Below, piece by piece: positions 1-9,542 of a DNA stretch of 64,000 bases. The notes under the pieces were generated by a model. The model did no database searches and was not told where the DNA came from. It was given only the letters and a program-made list of their open reading frames with translations. This stretch comes from Arthrobacter sp. ERGS1:01. Lineage in GTDB: Bacteria > Actinomycetota > Actinomycetes > Actinomycetales > Micrococcaceae. The first letter of the stretch is position 1. Each line of letters starts with the position of its first letter. The stretch is taken from positions 1,178,001 through 1,242,000 of the forward strand of contig NZ_CP012479.1 of assembly GCF_001281315.1 (NCBI RefSeq), written 5' to 3'. The translations under genes were made by a program, and so were the position numbers.

Positions 1-387
1 GCGGCCGAACTCAGCTGGCGGTTCTCGCGTTCCTCCGGGCCCGGCGGCCAGCATGTGAACACCTCGGACAGCCGGGTTGAACTGTCCTGGAACATTGCGG
101 AATCTGCTGCGCTCACCGAGGAGCAGCGGACCGTGTTGTTGAGCCGCCTGGGCCGCCGGCTGGTGGCCGGAGTGGTGACCGTGACCGCCTCCGAACAGCG
201 CTCACAGCTTCGCAACCGTGAGATTGCCTTGCGCAAGCTTGCGGAGCTTGTCACGGCGGCCCTTGCCCCCGATCCGGCCACCCGACGCCCCAGCAAGCCA
301 ACCAGGGGATCGGCACGCCGGCACCGCGCGGCCAAGCAGCAGCGTTCGGAGACCAAGCGGCAGCGGCAACGACCGTACGCAGACTAG
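1..387 (+). CDS. arfB: ArfB-type peptidyl-tRNA hydrolase, 3' part
   Basis: The reading frame is open from the first base of the window, so the 5' end is cut off. The first residues contain SSGPGGQHVNT, the GGQ loop that hydrolyses peptidyl-tRNA in class I release factors. The tail after about residue 105 is rich in Lys and Arg, as in ArfB/YaeJ proteins, which insert a basic tail into the mRNA channel of stalled ribosomes. The known role of the family is codon-independent rescue of stalled ribosomes. The GTG at 55 falls after the GGQ motif and is not the true start. A strong hairpin directly follows the stop codon. The basic tail and short length favour ArfB over a full release factor RF1 or RF2. 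Confidence 0.88.
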   Translation, partial: AAELSWRFSRSSGPGGQHVNTSDSRVELSWNIAESAALTEEQRTVLLSRLGRRLVAGVVTVTASEQRSQLRNREIALRKLAELVTAALAPDPATRRPSKPTRGSARRHRAAKQQRSETKRQRQRPYAD

Positions 388-436
388 CGGCCGTTGCGCC
401 ACCGAATGATCGGTGGTGCAACGGCCGCTGGTTTTA
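387..436. terminator. Bidirectional rho-independent terminator between arfB and pdtaR
   Basis: An 18-bp arm (387-404) pairs with 411-428 with a single G-U wobble, around a 6-nt loop. The right arm is followed by TGGTTTTA. The hairpin overlaps the arfB stop codon and lies beyond the 3' end of the oppositely oriented regulator gene, so it can serve both. Confidence 0.85.
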
Positions 437-479
437 TCTGCCTTCTTGGGCGCTTTGCCGTTAGACGCGCGTGGAGACC

Positions 480-1079
480 TTAGTTGACCTGGTTGATGAT
501 GGTCTCGGCGACTTCGCGCATGCTCAGGCGACGGTCCATGGAGGTCTTCTGGATCCAGCGGAAGGCCTCGGGCTCGCTCAGGCCCATCTTGGTGGTGAGC
601 AGGCTCTTGGCGCGCTCCACGAGCTTGCGGGTGGCGAACTGCTCCTGGAGGTCGGAGACCTCGTCCTCGAGGGCCTTGATTTCCTCGTGGCGGGACAGTG
701 CGATTTCCAGGGCCGGGATCAGGTCCGCGGGGGTGAAGGGCTTGACCACGTAGGCCATGGCGCCGGCGTCGCGGGCGCGCTCCACGAGTTCCTTCTGGCT
801 GAACGCGGTCAGGAGCACGACGGGGGCGATGCGGGCCTTGACGATCTGCTCGGCCGCGGTGATGCCGTCCATGACGGGCATCTTGACGTCCATGAGGACC
901 AGGTCGGGCTTGAGTTCCTTGGCCAGCTCCACGGCCTTCTCGCCGTTGTCGGCTTCGCCAACGACGTCGTAGCCCTCGCCGCGCAGGATCTCCATGATGT
1001 CCAAGCGGATCAGGGTCTCGTCTTCGGCGACGATGACGCGGCGAGCGGGGACGGTGGTGGATTCCGATTGTTCGGACAC
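480..1079 (-). CDS. pdtaR: ANTAR-domain response regulator (PdtaR-like)
   Basis: The protein has 199 residues. An N-terminal receiver domain shows the acidic pocket AEDE, the phospho-acceptor Asp in LVLMDVKMP and the conserved Lys in VVKPF. A short coiled-coil follows, then a C-terminal ANTAR domain (about residues 135-195, ending EVAETIINQVN). ANTAR proteins bind paired RNA hairpins and act as antiterminators. In Mycobacterium the PdtaS kinase signals to PdtaR. The start chosen is the GTG at 1079, because AAGGAG sits six bases upstream; the longer frame to 1196 has no such site. No sensor kinase is adjacent, which is usual for this orphan regulator. Confidence 0.88.
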   Translation of the reverse strand: MSEQSESTTVPARRVIVAEDETLIRLDIMEILRGEGYDVVGEADNGEKAVELAKELKPDLVLMDVKMPVMDGITAAEQIVKARIAPVVLLTAFSQKELVERARDAGAMAYVVKPFTPADLIPALEIALSRHEEIKALEDEVSDLQEQFATRKLVERAKSLLTTKMGLSEPEAFRWIQKTSMDRRLSMREVAETIINQVN

Positions 1080-1265
1080 TAAGGGCTCCTTAGAAGCTGA
1101 TCGCTGTAACGGCAGGCGCAAAATCCGGGGAAATTCCGGCTGGACGCTGCTGGTTCTACAAAACAGCCTATCTGCATGTAGAGTAGTTTCGCGCACTTGT
1201 TCGGAAGCGATTCACGAACAAGAGCGTGATCTTTGTAACGGCGTTCACTTGAACCCTTTGCTAAG

Positions 1266-1346
1266 GCCCAAGTGGCGGAACGGCAGACGCGCTGCACTCA
1301 AAATGCAGTATCGAAAGGTGTGTGGGTTCGAATCCCACCTTGGGCA
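1266..1346 (+). tRNA. tRNA-Leu (anticodon CAA)
   Basis: The acceptor arm GCCCAAG pairs with CTTGGGC. The anticodon stem CTGCA/TGCAG encloses loop CTCAAAA, giving anticodon CAA. A long variable arm and the T-arm GTGGG-TTCGAAT-CCCAC are present, and the discriminator is A. The length of 81 nt and the variable arm fit a type II leucine tRNA. CCA is not encoded. The last ~21 nt are repeated downstream at 51966 and 56012, and shorter at 15680 and 57351, marking this gene as an integration site. Confidence 0.96.
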
Positions 1347-1347
1347 C
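1327..1347 (+). repeat. attL-like core: tRNA-Leu 3' end (copy 1 of 5)
   Basis: The core from the T-loop through the acceptor arm plus AC is the sequence repeated at 51966-51986 and 56012-56032, with 13-bp core matches at 15680-15692 and 57351-57363. Tyrosine recombinases commonly use exactly this part of tRNA genes as attB. Confidence 0.8.
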
Positions 1348-1356
1348 ATTTTTTCG

Positions 1357-1396
1357 AAGAATGACCTCCTGGAAACAGGGGGTCATTCTTGTTTTC
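1357..1396 (+). terminator. Hairpin terminator after tRNA-Leu, part of the element left end
   Basis: AAGAATGACC (1357-1366) pairs perfectly with GGTCATTCTT (1381-1390), followed by GTTTTCC. The same hairpin and its flanks recur after the 51966 repeat (about 51997-52036), so it probably belongs to the integrated element rather than to the native tRNA locus. Confidence 0.75.
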
Positions 1397-1656
1397 CGAC
1401 CCCGTTGGTCGAGCTTGTCGAGACCCGGTTTTTACCCCTGCTGATTGCCCAATGCTGATCGAGCGGTTTTCAGTGGATGCCCTCTTCCTTGTCGGTGGTG
1501 GATATTTTCCCTGACATCTATTCATGGCTCGCGGGACACTATTCGACATGACCAGTTTCGGCTAGGGCTTCCGGATCCATGCTTAACGGCTAGCCGCGGC
1601 TTGCCGGCGCAGAGGCTGGGCCATGGATCGGCACCACTGAAGCCTGTGGATCGGCT

Positions 1657-2421
1657 TTGACGCAATGGGTGAGTGCGATCCAGGAAAAAGGTAATCGTGC
1701 CAAGACGATCCACAATGTTCATGGGTTGGTCTTTTGGGCAATGGAGTTCGATGTTCGTGCCGGGTACGGGCCGGTGGGGGAGCGGATCGAGGGTGACGTC
1801 CAGTTCCTGACCCCGGACGGGTTCGCACTGCTCGCGTGGAAGATTCCGGAGGGGTTCAAGGTGTTTGTGCAGTTTCTGGTCATGACCGGTACCCGCTTTG
1901 GGGAGGCTACCGCGGCGACCATCAACGACATCGCGTTGGAATCCTAACCGGCGACAGTTCGGATCGAAAAGGCGTGCAAGCGGAATGGCGACAACGCCTA
2001 CTACGTGGGGCCAACCAAGACTGGTGCAGGGAGCAGCGCAGGGTCCCAGCCGCCGGTCCTGGTGGAACACCTGACCCCGCTCATGGCTGGGAGGCAGGGG
2101 AGTGAGACGGTCTTCACGTCGGAGTCGGGTGGGCGGATCGTGCACAGCACCTTTTGGCGGAAGACCTGGATACCCGCCGTAACAGCCGCCAAGGGGGCGG
2201 GATTTGCAAAGGCGTTGCGGATCGACGATCTTCGCCACATGCACGTGTACTGCCTAATCCACGAAGGCGTCCCGCTCTTCACTAATTCCCGTAGACTCGG
2301 CCACGCCTCCACCATCACGACGGAGGAGGTCTATGGACACCTCTTGCTCCAAGCCCTCCAAGACGCAGCCGATGCCATGGACCGATCCGAGCAGCGGATA
2401 CGCGAACAAGGAGACGCCTGA
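1657..2421 (+). pseudogene. Tyrosine recombinase (integrase), nonsense-broken remnant A
   Basis: Two in-phase blocks make up a decayed phage-type integrase. The first (1657-1947) covers part of the core-binding domain (KTIHNVHGLVFWAM) and the first catalytic block with the active Arg in MTGTRFGEA. It ends at an in-frame TAA at 1945-1947. The same frame resumes at PATVRI and reaches 2421 with the beta-strand Lys (VGPTKT), box II (DDLRHMHVY; the usual H-x-L-R-H reads D-D-L-R-H), LGHAS and the nucleophile Tyr in VYGHL. The parallel copy at 52240 has a sense codon at the nonsense position. The DNA-binding N-terminus is missing. It directly follows the tRNA-Leu att core, as expected for the enzyme that integrated the element. 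It is probably inactive. Confidence 0.85.
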
Positions 2422-2484
2422 GGCAACCCTCAATTCGTGACACGCCGTCTGGAGGCGTTCGTCCCAACTCAAAAAAAGACAGGA

Positions 2485-3198
2485 TCAGATCAAGGCCGGT
2501 TCATAGTTCCGACTTCTGTTCAATACCATTGGAAGAAGGGCCTCCGGGGAGGAGGCAATTGCTTTCGCGTGTGACGCTTCGCCCAAGTCTCCGTACCCCC
2601 ACGACACGAATATTGTGGGGATGCCATGCGCTGCTGCGCCGGAGACATCATATTCACGGTCTCCGATCATTACGGGATTGGAGACATCGACTCCTTGTGA
2701 TTCAAGACGGAGTAGCAGTTCTGCAATAACTTGCTTCTTATCGGCTCGTCCCTCGTTGTCAGAGGCGCCGCATATATTTGCAAAGTGGCGGGTGATGCCG
2801 AATCGCTGTGCGAGGCGTTCTGCCTGGTCTTCCACTTTTGAGGTAGCCACGGCCATCGGGATGCCCGCTGCCTTTAGTTGATCCAGAAGTTCGATGATTC
2901 CGGCGTAAATGCTGGACTGCTCGGCGCCGTGATCAGCGTACGCCGCGCGGTAGTGTTTGATGGCCCTTTTGGCCGTTGGCTCGTCCAGCCCTGAAACTGT
3001 TCTGAAGGACTCGATCATCGGAGGGCCGACAAATCGACGAAGTTCATCCAGCGGAGGCACCTGTGCTCCCACAGCAATGAGAGCCTGGGCTGCACTTGAT
3101 GTAACGCCAGGAGCCGAGTCCAGTAGCGTGCCGTCCATATCGAAGAAGATGCAGGTTATGTCTTTGAGAGTCGGCTGGGATTGATCTGGAAGTATCAT
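2485..3198 (-). CDS. HAD-superfamily phosphatase (phosphoglycolate-phosphatase-like)
   Basis: The protein has 237 residues. HAD motif I is FFDMDGTLLDS (residues ~19-29), with both catalytic Asp residues. Motif II is VATSK with its Ser/Thr, and motif III-IV includes the downstream Lys and IGDREYD. A helical cap of subclass C1 lies between motifs I and II. This layout matches Gph/YieH-type phosphatases acting on small phosphorylated metabolites; the substrate cannot be read from sequence. It is transcribed away from the lrp-like gene and lies between the broken integrase and the amino-acid genes. GGAAAG upstream of the ATG is a weak ribosome site. Confidence 0.8.
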   Translation of the reverse strand: MILPDQSQPTLKDITCIFFDMDGTLLDSAPGVTSSAAQALIAVGAQVPPLDELRRFVGPPMIESFRTVSGLDEPTAKRAIKHYRAAYADHGAEQSSIYAGIIELLDQLKAAGIPMAVATSKVEDQAERLAQRFGITRHFANICGASDNEGRADKKQVIAELLLRLESQGVDVSNPVMIGDREYDVSGAAAHGIPTIFVSWGYGDLGEASHAKAIASSPEALLPMVLNRSRNYEPALI

Positions 3199-3273
3199 TG
3201 CGTTGGAAACTTTCCGTCGTGAGACTGGTCAACTCAGGTTGTGCCAGAGGATTAATTGCTGTGAAGGGCGAAC

Positions 3274-3741
3274 ATGGATCGAGCGAGTCTTGACCAGATA
3301 GACCAGAAGATCTTTGCGGAGCTCACAAGAAATGCCCGTGTTAGCCATGCTGAACTGGCGACGAAAGTTCTCCTTTCACGCAATGCAGTGCGGCAGCGGA
3401 TCGACCGGATGGAACGGCACGGGCTAATCCAGGGGTACACCATTGTCACTGGGCCATCAGGGCAGGTCCCTGTCTCGGCGTTCTTGATGGTCTATCGGAA
3501 AGACAGAGTGCGGGGGGCTGATGTCATCACCGTTTTGCGGTCGATTCCGGAAGTGGTCCTGTGTGATGTAGTGAGCGGTGACTTTGATCTTTTGTTGCGT
3601 GTTGAGGCCCGCTCCTTGGCTAGGATCCAGGAGATTTGGGAGCAGGTCGCAGCGCTTCCGGGAGTTACGAATACTGTGACAGCAATGACGCTCTCCAGTG
3701 TCGTTCGGAGGGATCCCATAGGAGTTACTGGGATGGAGTGA
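3274..3741 (+). CDS. Lrp/AsnC-family transcriptional regulator
   Basis: The protein has 155 residues. An N-terminal winged HTH (about residues 5-55, with LLSRNAVRQRIDRMERHGLI as its core) is followed by a RAM/AsnC ligand-binding domain (about 70-150, with GDFDLLLRVEA). Family members bind amino acids and form octamers that wrap operator DNA. GAAGGG lies 6 nt before the ATG. The gene is convergent with aspA and the stop codons are separated by one base. It is the likely regulator of the neighbouring amino-acid catabolic genes. The ligand is unknown; aspartate or homoserine would be natural candidates from context. Confidence 0.88.
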   Translation: MDRASLDQIDQKIFAELTRNARVSHAELATKVLLSRNAVRQRIDRMERHGLIQGYTIVTGPSGQVPVSAFLMVYRKDRVRGADVITVLRSIPEVVLCDVVSGDFDLLLRVEARSLARIQEIWEQVAALPGVTNTVTAMTLSSVVRRDPIGVTGME

Positions 3742-3742
3742 T

Positions 3743-5155
3743 TCATCGACCCTCGTCTAAGACAGTGGCGGCCATGGGAAGTACTGCGGATTCAAGGAGA
3801 GACTGAGCCTCGGCCAGGTCCATGAGGTTCCGGCCGATGACTACGTCAACGATGGATGACCCGGTACGGAGGGCCTCTTTGGCAACCGCTGCTGCGGCGG
3901 TGTAGCCGATGGCCGGAATTAGTGCCGTCGCCAAGCCCACGGAGGCTGCCGTTTGGAGTGCGAGGTGCTCCGTGTTTGCTTCAATGCCTTCCATGCAGTG
4001 TGTACGCAGAACGCGCACGCCTCGTTCGAGCCATGAAAGGCTCTGAAGCAGGACGTGGGCAATAACCGGCTCGAAGGCATTGAGCTGGAGTTGACCGTTG
4101 TCTGCCGCCATCGTCACCGCGGTGTCCGCCCCGGCTACAGCGAAGGCGATCTGGTTCATTGTTTCGGGGATGACTGGATTGACTTTCCCGGGCATGATGG
4201 ATGATCCGGCCTGGCGGGGTGGCAAGATGATTTCGCCAAAGCCGTTTTGTGGGCCACTGGACAGCAGCCGGAGGTCGCTGCTGATTTTGGACAATTTGAT
4301 GGCCGTCCGTTTCAGCATGCCGGACATGTGCATGAAGACGCCAACGTCGGACGTTGCCTCGATGAGGTCGATGGCGGGAACAAGCGGTATGCCGGAGATT
4401 TTGGACAATGCTTGCAGCACCAGTTGCTGATACCCAGGTTCGGCGGTGATGCCTGTGCCGATGGCGGTGGCTCCTAAGCTACATTCGCGCATGAGTGCGG
4501 CGGACTCAGTGAGTCTGGAACGGTCTTCTTCCAATGTTGCGGCGAAGGCGTTAAATTCCTGTCCGAGTGTCATCGGGACCGCGTCCTGAAGCTGTGTTCG
4601 GCCCATCTTCACAACGGCGGCGAATTCAGTGCCCTTTCTCCTGGCGGCTGCGGCAAGGTTGCCCAGTTCGTGGTTGAGTTCTGCGGCGGCGAGAATCAGC
4701 GCAATTTTGATCGCAGTCGGATATACATCGTTGGTCGATTGGCATCTGTTGACATGATCAATGGGATGGAGGTGCTGGTATTCCCCTCGACGATGGCCCA
4801 TCTTCTCCAGTGCGAGGTTCGCGATGACTTCGTTGGCGTTCATGTTGGTGCTAGTTCCCGCCCCTCCTTGGATTACGTCGACGCAGAACTGTTTGTGGTG
4901 GTATCCGTTCTGGATTTCTTGGCACGATTTCTGGATTGCTATTGATTGTTGGTCCGTGATGACCCCGAGTTGGCCGTTGGCCTGCGCGGCTGCGTTCTTG
5001 ATCATTGCCAAGGATTGAACCAGGTGTGGGTGGCTTGACACGGGAAGGTCGCTGATGGTGAAGTTTTCCAACGCTCGGGCCGTGTGTGCTCCCCAGTAGG
5101 CAGCACTCGGCACTGCAATGGCTCCAAGTGAATCAGTCTCGATGCGGGTGGTCAT
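3743..5155 (-). CDS. aspA: Aspartate ammonia-lyase
   Basis: It would deaminate L-aspartate to fumarate and ammonia. The protein has 470 residues from the chosen ATG, giving MTTRIETDSLGAIAVPSAAYWG, which aligns with the start of known aspartases. The earlier ATG at 5221 would add 22 residues absent from the family. The fumarase/aspartase signature GSSIMPGKVNP, with the flexible SS loop that carries the catalytic Ser, lies near residue 300. TNDVYPTA and GRTQLQDAVPMTLGQE are the other two conserved blocks. It is encoded downstream of the aldehyde dehydrogenase and homoserine dehydrogenase on the same strand, so it would take the aspartate they produce. Fumarase is the alternative, but the block around GRTQLQDA favours aspartase. 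Confidence 0.88.
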   Translation of the reverse strand: MTTRIETDSLGAIAVPSAAYWGAHTARALENFTISDLPVSSHPHLVQSLAMIKNAAAQANGQLGVITDQQSIAIQKSCQEIQNGYHHKQFCVDVIQGGAGTSTNMNANEVIANLALEKMGHRRGEYQHLHPIDHVNRCQSTNDVYPTAIKIALILAAAELNHELGNLAAAARRKGTEFAAVVKMGRTQLQDAVPMTLGQEFNAFAATLEEDRSRLTESAALMRECSLGATAIGTGITAEPGYQQLVLQALSKISGIPLVPAIDLIEATSDVGVFMHMSGMLKRTAIKLSKISSDLRLLSSGPQNGFGEIILPPRQAGSSIMPGKVNPVIPETMNQIAFAVAGADTAVTMAADNGQLQLNAFEPVIAHVLLQSLSWLERGVRVLRTHCMEGIEANTEHLALQTAASVGLATALIPAIGYTAAAAVAKEALRTGSSIVDVVIGRNLMDLAEAQSLLESAVLPMAATVLDEGR

Positions 5156-5258
5156 GGTATTCCATTCGTTGTGCCATATCGCTGCGTGGGCAAGATCGGT
5201 AGTGCTGCTTCCAGAAGACATCGGAGGGACTGGACTTTCGGCCAGCCCCTCCGTTCCT

Positions 5259-6671
5259 TTAGCTCTTGATGCAGACGACTTTCGGCTGGGTCATTTCTTC
5301 GTAGGCGAAGCGGACGCCCTCCCTGCCCATGCTCCCGAACTTGGAGCCCCCGAACGGCATGCCATCGAAGCGGTAATCCGAAGAATCATTGATCATGACC
5401 CCACCTGCATCGAGGCGGCGAGCGGCATCCATGGCGTCGCTGAGAGAGTTGGTGAAAATGCCTGCATGAAGGCTGAACTCGATGGCATTCGCCATCTCAA
5501 TGGCATCTTCGAAAGCCTCGAATGCCTCCAGCATCACAACGGGGCCGAACGCTTCCTCCGTCCACAGTCGGCTCGTGGCAGGTACGGCCTCCAGAACAGT
5601 CGGATGAAGGACATTGCCGTCAGTCGTGTTGCCGGTGAGCAGAACGGCGCCGGCATCGATGGCCTCATCCACTTTGGCTCGAAGTTCCCGCAATGCGGCT
5701 GGGGTGATCATGGGCCCCACATCCGTCAGTTCGTGGGACGGATCGCCGGAAAGCAAACGCCTCGTCGCTTCAAGGAATCGCTGACGGAAGTCGCCGTACA
5801 GCGGTTCGGCTATGAGAATCCGCTGCACGCCCACGCAGTTCTGTCCAGCAGCCCAGAACGCCCCGGATACGCAAGATTCCACGGCGTCGTGAAGGTCGGC
5901 GTCGGCCATGACGATGACCGGCGCGTTCCCGCCAAGATCCATTGAGAGTTTCTTTAGTCCGGCCGCACGGGCAATACTCTCACCTGTGGAGAATCCGCCG
6001 GTGAAAGAGACCATGCGTACCTCTCGGGAACGGATGATGGATTCGGCAACCTCCCGGTCGCCGTGAACAATGGTGAGGACCTCGGGTGGAAGGCCGGCGT
6101 CCAGGAGCGCTTCGGTGAGTAGCTGGGCCGACAAGGGGGTCAGTGCGGAAGGTTTGAGGATGACAGCATTTCCACCAGCGATCGCAGGCCCGATTTTGTG
6201 CGCCACCAGATTGAGGGGGTCATTGAATGGTGTGATCGCTGCAATGATGCCTAGGGGTTCCCGTGAGTACCAGCCTGTTCGGTTTTCGGAGCCTTCATAC
6301 GAATCAAAGGGGATGACTTCCCCGGCGTTCCTTCGTGCTTCGGCTGCGGACAGGCGAAGAGTGTTTACAGCGCGCAGGACTTCCTTCCTGGCTTGGCGGA
6401 TGGTCTTTCCGGACTCGGCCACAATTGTTTGGGCAAATTCCTCGCTCCGTCCTTCGATGCCAGTCGCGGCGCAATCCAGAATCTTTCCACGTGAGTTCCG
6501 GGACAATGCGCGTGCTTTCTGCGCTCCGGCCCGGGCCGTCGCAAGAATGGCTTCGCCTGCGGCGTCCTCGGTAAGCGCGACTGTTCCAACTATCCTGCCG
6601 TCGTAAGGGCTTGTCACCATCCTGAACTGGGGGAGCGCCGTCTGTGTTGGACAGAGGATTGAATCAGACAT
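5259..6671 (-). CDS. NAD(P)-dependent aldehyde dehydrogenase, probably aspartate-semialdehyde oxidising
   Basis: The protein has 470 residues, the full length of the ALDH superfamily. The active Cys is in [10 protein letters not shown] (about residue 280). The NAD-site motif is [18 protein letters not shown], and FTGGFSTG is the dinucleotide loop. The position usually occupied by the general-base Glu (ELGG) reads MDLGG here, an Asp, which is odd. The subgroup resembles lactaldehyde, sulfoacetaldehyde and phosphonoacetaldehyde dehydrogenases. Its start overlaps the end of the homoserine dehydrogenase gene. Either the ATG at 6671 (AGGTG just upstream) or the GTG at 6677 could be used. Between homoserine dehydrogenase and aspartase, the simplest inferred reaction is L-aspartate-4-semialdehyde to L-aspartate. 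Substrate confidence is moderate. Confidence 0.8.
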   Translation of the reverse strand: MSDSILCPTQTALPQFRMVTSPYDGRIVGTVALTEDAAGEAILATARAGAQKARALSRNSRGKILDCAATGIEGRSEEFAQTIVAESGKTIRQARKEVLRAVNTLRLSAAEARRNAGEVIPFDSYEGSENRTGWYSREPLGIIAAITPFNDPLNLVAHKIGPAIAGGNAVILKPSALTPLSAQLLTEALLDAGLPPEVLTIVHGDREVAESIIRSREVRMVSFTGGFSTGESIARAAGLKKLSMDLGGNAPVIVMADADLHDAVESCVSGAFWAAGQNCVGVQRILIAEPLYGDFRQRFLEATRRLLSGDPSHELTDVGPMITPAALRELRAKVDEAIDAGAVLLTGNTTDGNVLHPTVLEAVPATSRLWTEEAFGPVVMLEAFEAFEDAIEMANAIEFSLHAGIFTNSLSDAMDAARRLDAGGVMINDSSDYRFDGMPFGGSKFGSMGREGVRFAYEEMTQPKVVCIKS

Positions 6672-7716
6672 GGGCACCTACGCTCTTCTTGGCGGCGTGC
6701 ATGGCGATGATGTCAGAAAGTAACGCATACGCAGTTTCCATGCGGCCGGCCCCTGGGCCGGAAACGGTGACGGGACCGAGAAGATCGGTGTCGAAGGAGA
6801 CTGCGTTCGTGGCCGCCGAGACTCCGGCAAGCCCGTGGTCAAGGGGCAAGGCGACGGGCGCAACTCCGGCCGTGACACTTCCATCAGGGTTCTTCTGCGC
6901 GGAACCAACCAGCTTCCAGCGGCGTCCCTCTTGGGCTGCCTGCTGGATGTCAGTAAGGGTCACCGTCGAGATTCCTTGACGCTGTACGTCCTTGAGCTCG
7001 ATGCCGGCATGGAGCAGTTCGTTGGCAAGGATCAGTACCTTGAGCTGTACGTCGAAGCCCTCAATGTCTGCTGCGGGATCAGCCTCGGCATACCCGAGTT
7101 CCTGGGCCTCCTTGATTGCCGCTTCGAAATCAAGGCCTGCTTCCATCCGCCCAAGCACATAATTGCTGGTGCCGTTTAGGATTCCTTCGAATCCGTTTAG
7201 CGTCAGGCCTTCAAACATGATCTTGGCCAGTCGGATCACCGGTGTGCCACTCATGACGGCGCCTTCGAATTCGAAGTGGACACCGTTCTGCCTCGCCAGT
7301 GACGTGAGCTCCGTGCCGCGCAGGGCAACAGGGCCCTTGTTTGTCGTGCAAACGCTCTTTCCGGATTCAAGTGCCCATTGCACGTGAGACACAGCCGGCT
7401 CGCCGTCGAGGGGGTTGGTGAATGTTGCTTCACAAACAATCTCAGCTGTACTTGTGCGGATGACTGATTCATTGTTGGTGTCTGTTGATCCACCGTGCTC
7501 GGCGAAGGAATCGCTATCTCCGCCCAAACTGAGCGCCATGGAGAGGTCGATGCCCTCAGGCTGCATGAGGGATCCAAGGCGAAGATCGGTGATGGCAACG
7601 ACCCGCAAACCAAAGCCCAATTCGGAACGTAGCTTCTCGCCGCGTGTGGCGATGAGTTCGGCCAAGGTTCTGTTGACGCCGCCAAAGCCAATCAGCGCAA
7701 TGTCATAGGTGGTCAT
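6664..7716 (-). CDS. Homoserine dehydrogenase lacking the ACT domain
   Basis: It would interconvert L-homoserine and L-aspartate-4-semialdehyde with NAD(P). The protein has 350 residues. An N-terminal Rossmann motif reads [10 protein letters not shown], followed by the [10 protein letters not shown] block, the catalytic-domain signature [13 protein letters not shown], and [17 protein letters not shown], which carries the catalytic Asp and Lys. Biosynthetic actinobacterial enzymes carry an extra C-terminal ACT domain of about 80 residues for threonine feedback; here the protein ends after the catalytic domain. Without feedback control and next to aspartase and an aldehyde dehydrogenase, a catabolic role is inferred. 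It is the first gene of the leftward operon, and its start faces the permease across a 306-bp intergenic region. Confidence 0.88.
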   Translation of the reverse strand: MTTYDIALIGFGGVNRTLAELIATRGEKLRSELGFGLRVVAITDLRLGSLMQPEGIDLSMALSLGGDSDSFAEHGGSTDTNNESVIRTSTAEIVCEATFTNPLDGEPAVSHVQWALESGKSVCTTNKGPVALRGTELTSLARQNGVHFEFEGAVMSGTPVIRLAKIMFEGLTLNGFEGILNGTSNYVLGRMEAGLDFEAAIKEAQELGYAEADPAADIEGFDVQLKVLILANELLHAGIELKDVQRQGISTVTLTDIQQAAQEGRRWKLVGSAQKNPDGSVTAGVAPVALPLDHGLAGVSAATNAVSFDTDLLGPVTVSGPGAGRMETAYALLSDIIAMHAAKKSVGAHV

Positions 7717-8022
7717 GGTGCTCCTTCAAATAATCAGTTGGGTCGGTCCTTCAATCTTGGTCGCATTTCATGTCAGTCCAACCATGTGATTGTGACCGTA
7801 GAACAGGGCAATCTGACCATCCTTCGGCCGATTCGACATCCACCACAAGAAGTAGCATTTGTGCAACATGAGCAAGACAAAATGTTCTTAATGACCAAAG
7901 GACTTGATTTGTGTTACCTTCATCACTATCCCGTTGCGTAGCTGAACCATCTTGTGACCGCTTGGCTCGGGGCAGTACGCGCACCATTTAGCTCTGGACC
8001 TTAACCACACCTGGGAGACACC
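7717..8022. promoter_or_regulatory. Divergent promoter region between homoserine dehydrogenase and permease operons
   Basis: This gap of about 306 bp is visibly more A+T rich than its surroundings, especially 7850-7930. It must hold promoters for both operons. A TTGATT followed 17 nt later by TATCCC (about 7907-7935) is a possible weak promoter toward the permease. The AT-rich tract would suit Lrp-type binding. No clear palindrome was found. Confidence 0.5.
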
Positions 8023-9461
8023 ATGGAACCATCAGCACGCGTCACGTTAGACCCCCAGCAGATAGAATCGCCACCGGCCGAAACTGGACTCCGCCGATCT
8101 ATGGGTGCACGGCATTTGGTCATGATCGCCATGGGCGGTGTGATTGGCTCCGGACTCTTCCTTAGTTCCGGGTACACGATTTCCCAAGCCGGTCCGCTCG
8201 GAGCCGTCATCGCCTATCTCATAGGTTCTTTTGTGGTGTACCTGGTGATGACCTGTCTTGGCGAGCTTGCTATCGCCTACCCCGTGTCGGGGGCCTTTCA
8301 CATCTACGCCGCTAGATCGATCGGGCCGGCCACTGGGTTCGCAACTGCGTGGCTGTACTGGCTGTGCTGGGCCGTAGCCATTGGCTCCGAGTTCACGGCC
8401 TCCGGTCTGCTCATGCGCCGATGGTTCCCCGACGTTGATGTATGGGTCTGGTGCATCATCTTTGCTGCCCTTTTGTTTGGACTCAACGCAATCTCCTCGA
8501 AGTTCTTCGGGGAATCAGAATTCTGGTTCGCGATCATCAAAGTCGCTGCCATCATTGGCCTCATCGTCCTAGGCGGCGCGGCATTGTTTGGTTTTCACCC
8601 GCTCAGCGAGGGAAGCAACCATCCCTTCCTCCTCGGGAACTTCAACACAAGCGGCGGTCTCTTTCCCAACGGATTCACAGGCGTTCTCGTCACGGCACTG
8701 GCAGTGTTCTACGCCTTCTCGGGTTCGGAACTGATCGGTGTAGCCGCCGGTGAAACTTCGGATCCAGCCACCAATATCCCGAAAGCAATGCGCAGCACCG
8801 TCATACGCCTACTGATCTTCTTTGTTGGGGCGATTACTGTTATCGCAGCAACTGTTCCGTATGAGAAGACTGGACTGGACGAGAGCCCGTTCGTCACAGT
8901 CTTCTCATCCATCGGCATTCCTTTTGCCCCCGACATTATGAACTTCGTCATCATCACGGCGCTTCTATCAGCTGGCAACAGTGGACTCTTCTCTTGTGCC
9001 CGGATGCTCTATTCACTCGCGGACGAAGGCCACGCCCCCGTGCACTCAAGAAGGTAACCCGACGCGGAATCCCCCTGATCGCGCTAACTGTCAGCATGCT
9101 CGGGGGGCTGGCTTCACTCATCAGTAGTGTTGTAGCTCCCGAAACGGTGTACTTGGTCCTCGTTTCTGTGGCGGGTTTCGCCGTCGTGGGTGTTTGGATG
9201 TCTATCACCGCATCGCACTTCTTCCACAGGAGGGCCTTCGTCAAGAACGGTGGCAACGTGGCTGCTCTGCCGTACAAAGCCCCACTGTTCCCGCTTGTAC
9301 CGATATTGGCTTTCTCCCTGTGCCTTATCTCGCTCATCGGTATTGCCTTTGATCCGAACCAGATAGCAGCCCTCTACTTCGGAATCCCGTTCGTAGGAGC
9401 CTGTTACGCCTTCTTCTATTTCAAGTACGGGCGGAAGGCCCGCATGATCAAACGGGCATAG
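8023..9461 (+). pseudogene. APC-family amino-acid permease, split by a one-base frameshift
   Basis: The N-terminal part (8023-9057) starts with the amino-acid permease motif [14 protein letters not shown] and contains about nine membrane segments. It runs out of frame after DEGHAP. The next frame continues exactly with [16 protein letters not shown] and carries the remaining helices to 9461. Adding one C to the run at about 9037-9042 would restore a protein of about 479 residues, the usual length of the AAT subfamily of H+-coupled amino-acid importers. The lesion is in a homopolymer, so it may be a real mutation or a sequencing error. GGGAG precedes the ATG by 6 nt. Its position opposite homoserine dehydrogenase suggests uptake of homoserine or a related amino acid. 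Confidence 0.85.
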
Positions 9462-9542
9462 TTGCGCCAGCCACATTCATCCATCCAGCTTCGCGCCAGA
9501 GACACACCTGCTGCTGGCGCGAAGCTGCCCCACGGAGACGAC

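Noticed and set aside
471..1082. Long frame on the plus strand (203 residues) opposite pdtaR
   Set aside because: It is the antisense reading of a well-supported receiver-ANTAR gene, with unnatural His/Asp-rich composition. Other long frames opposite aspA, xfp, the antiporter and the gentisate genes were dropped for the same reason.
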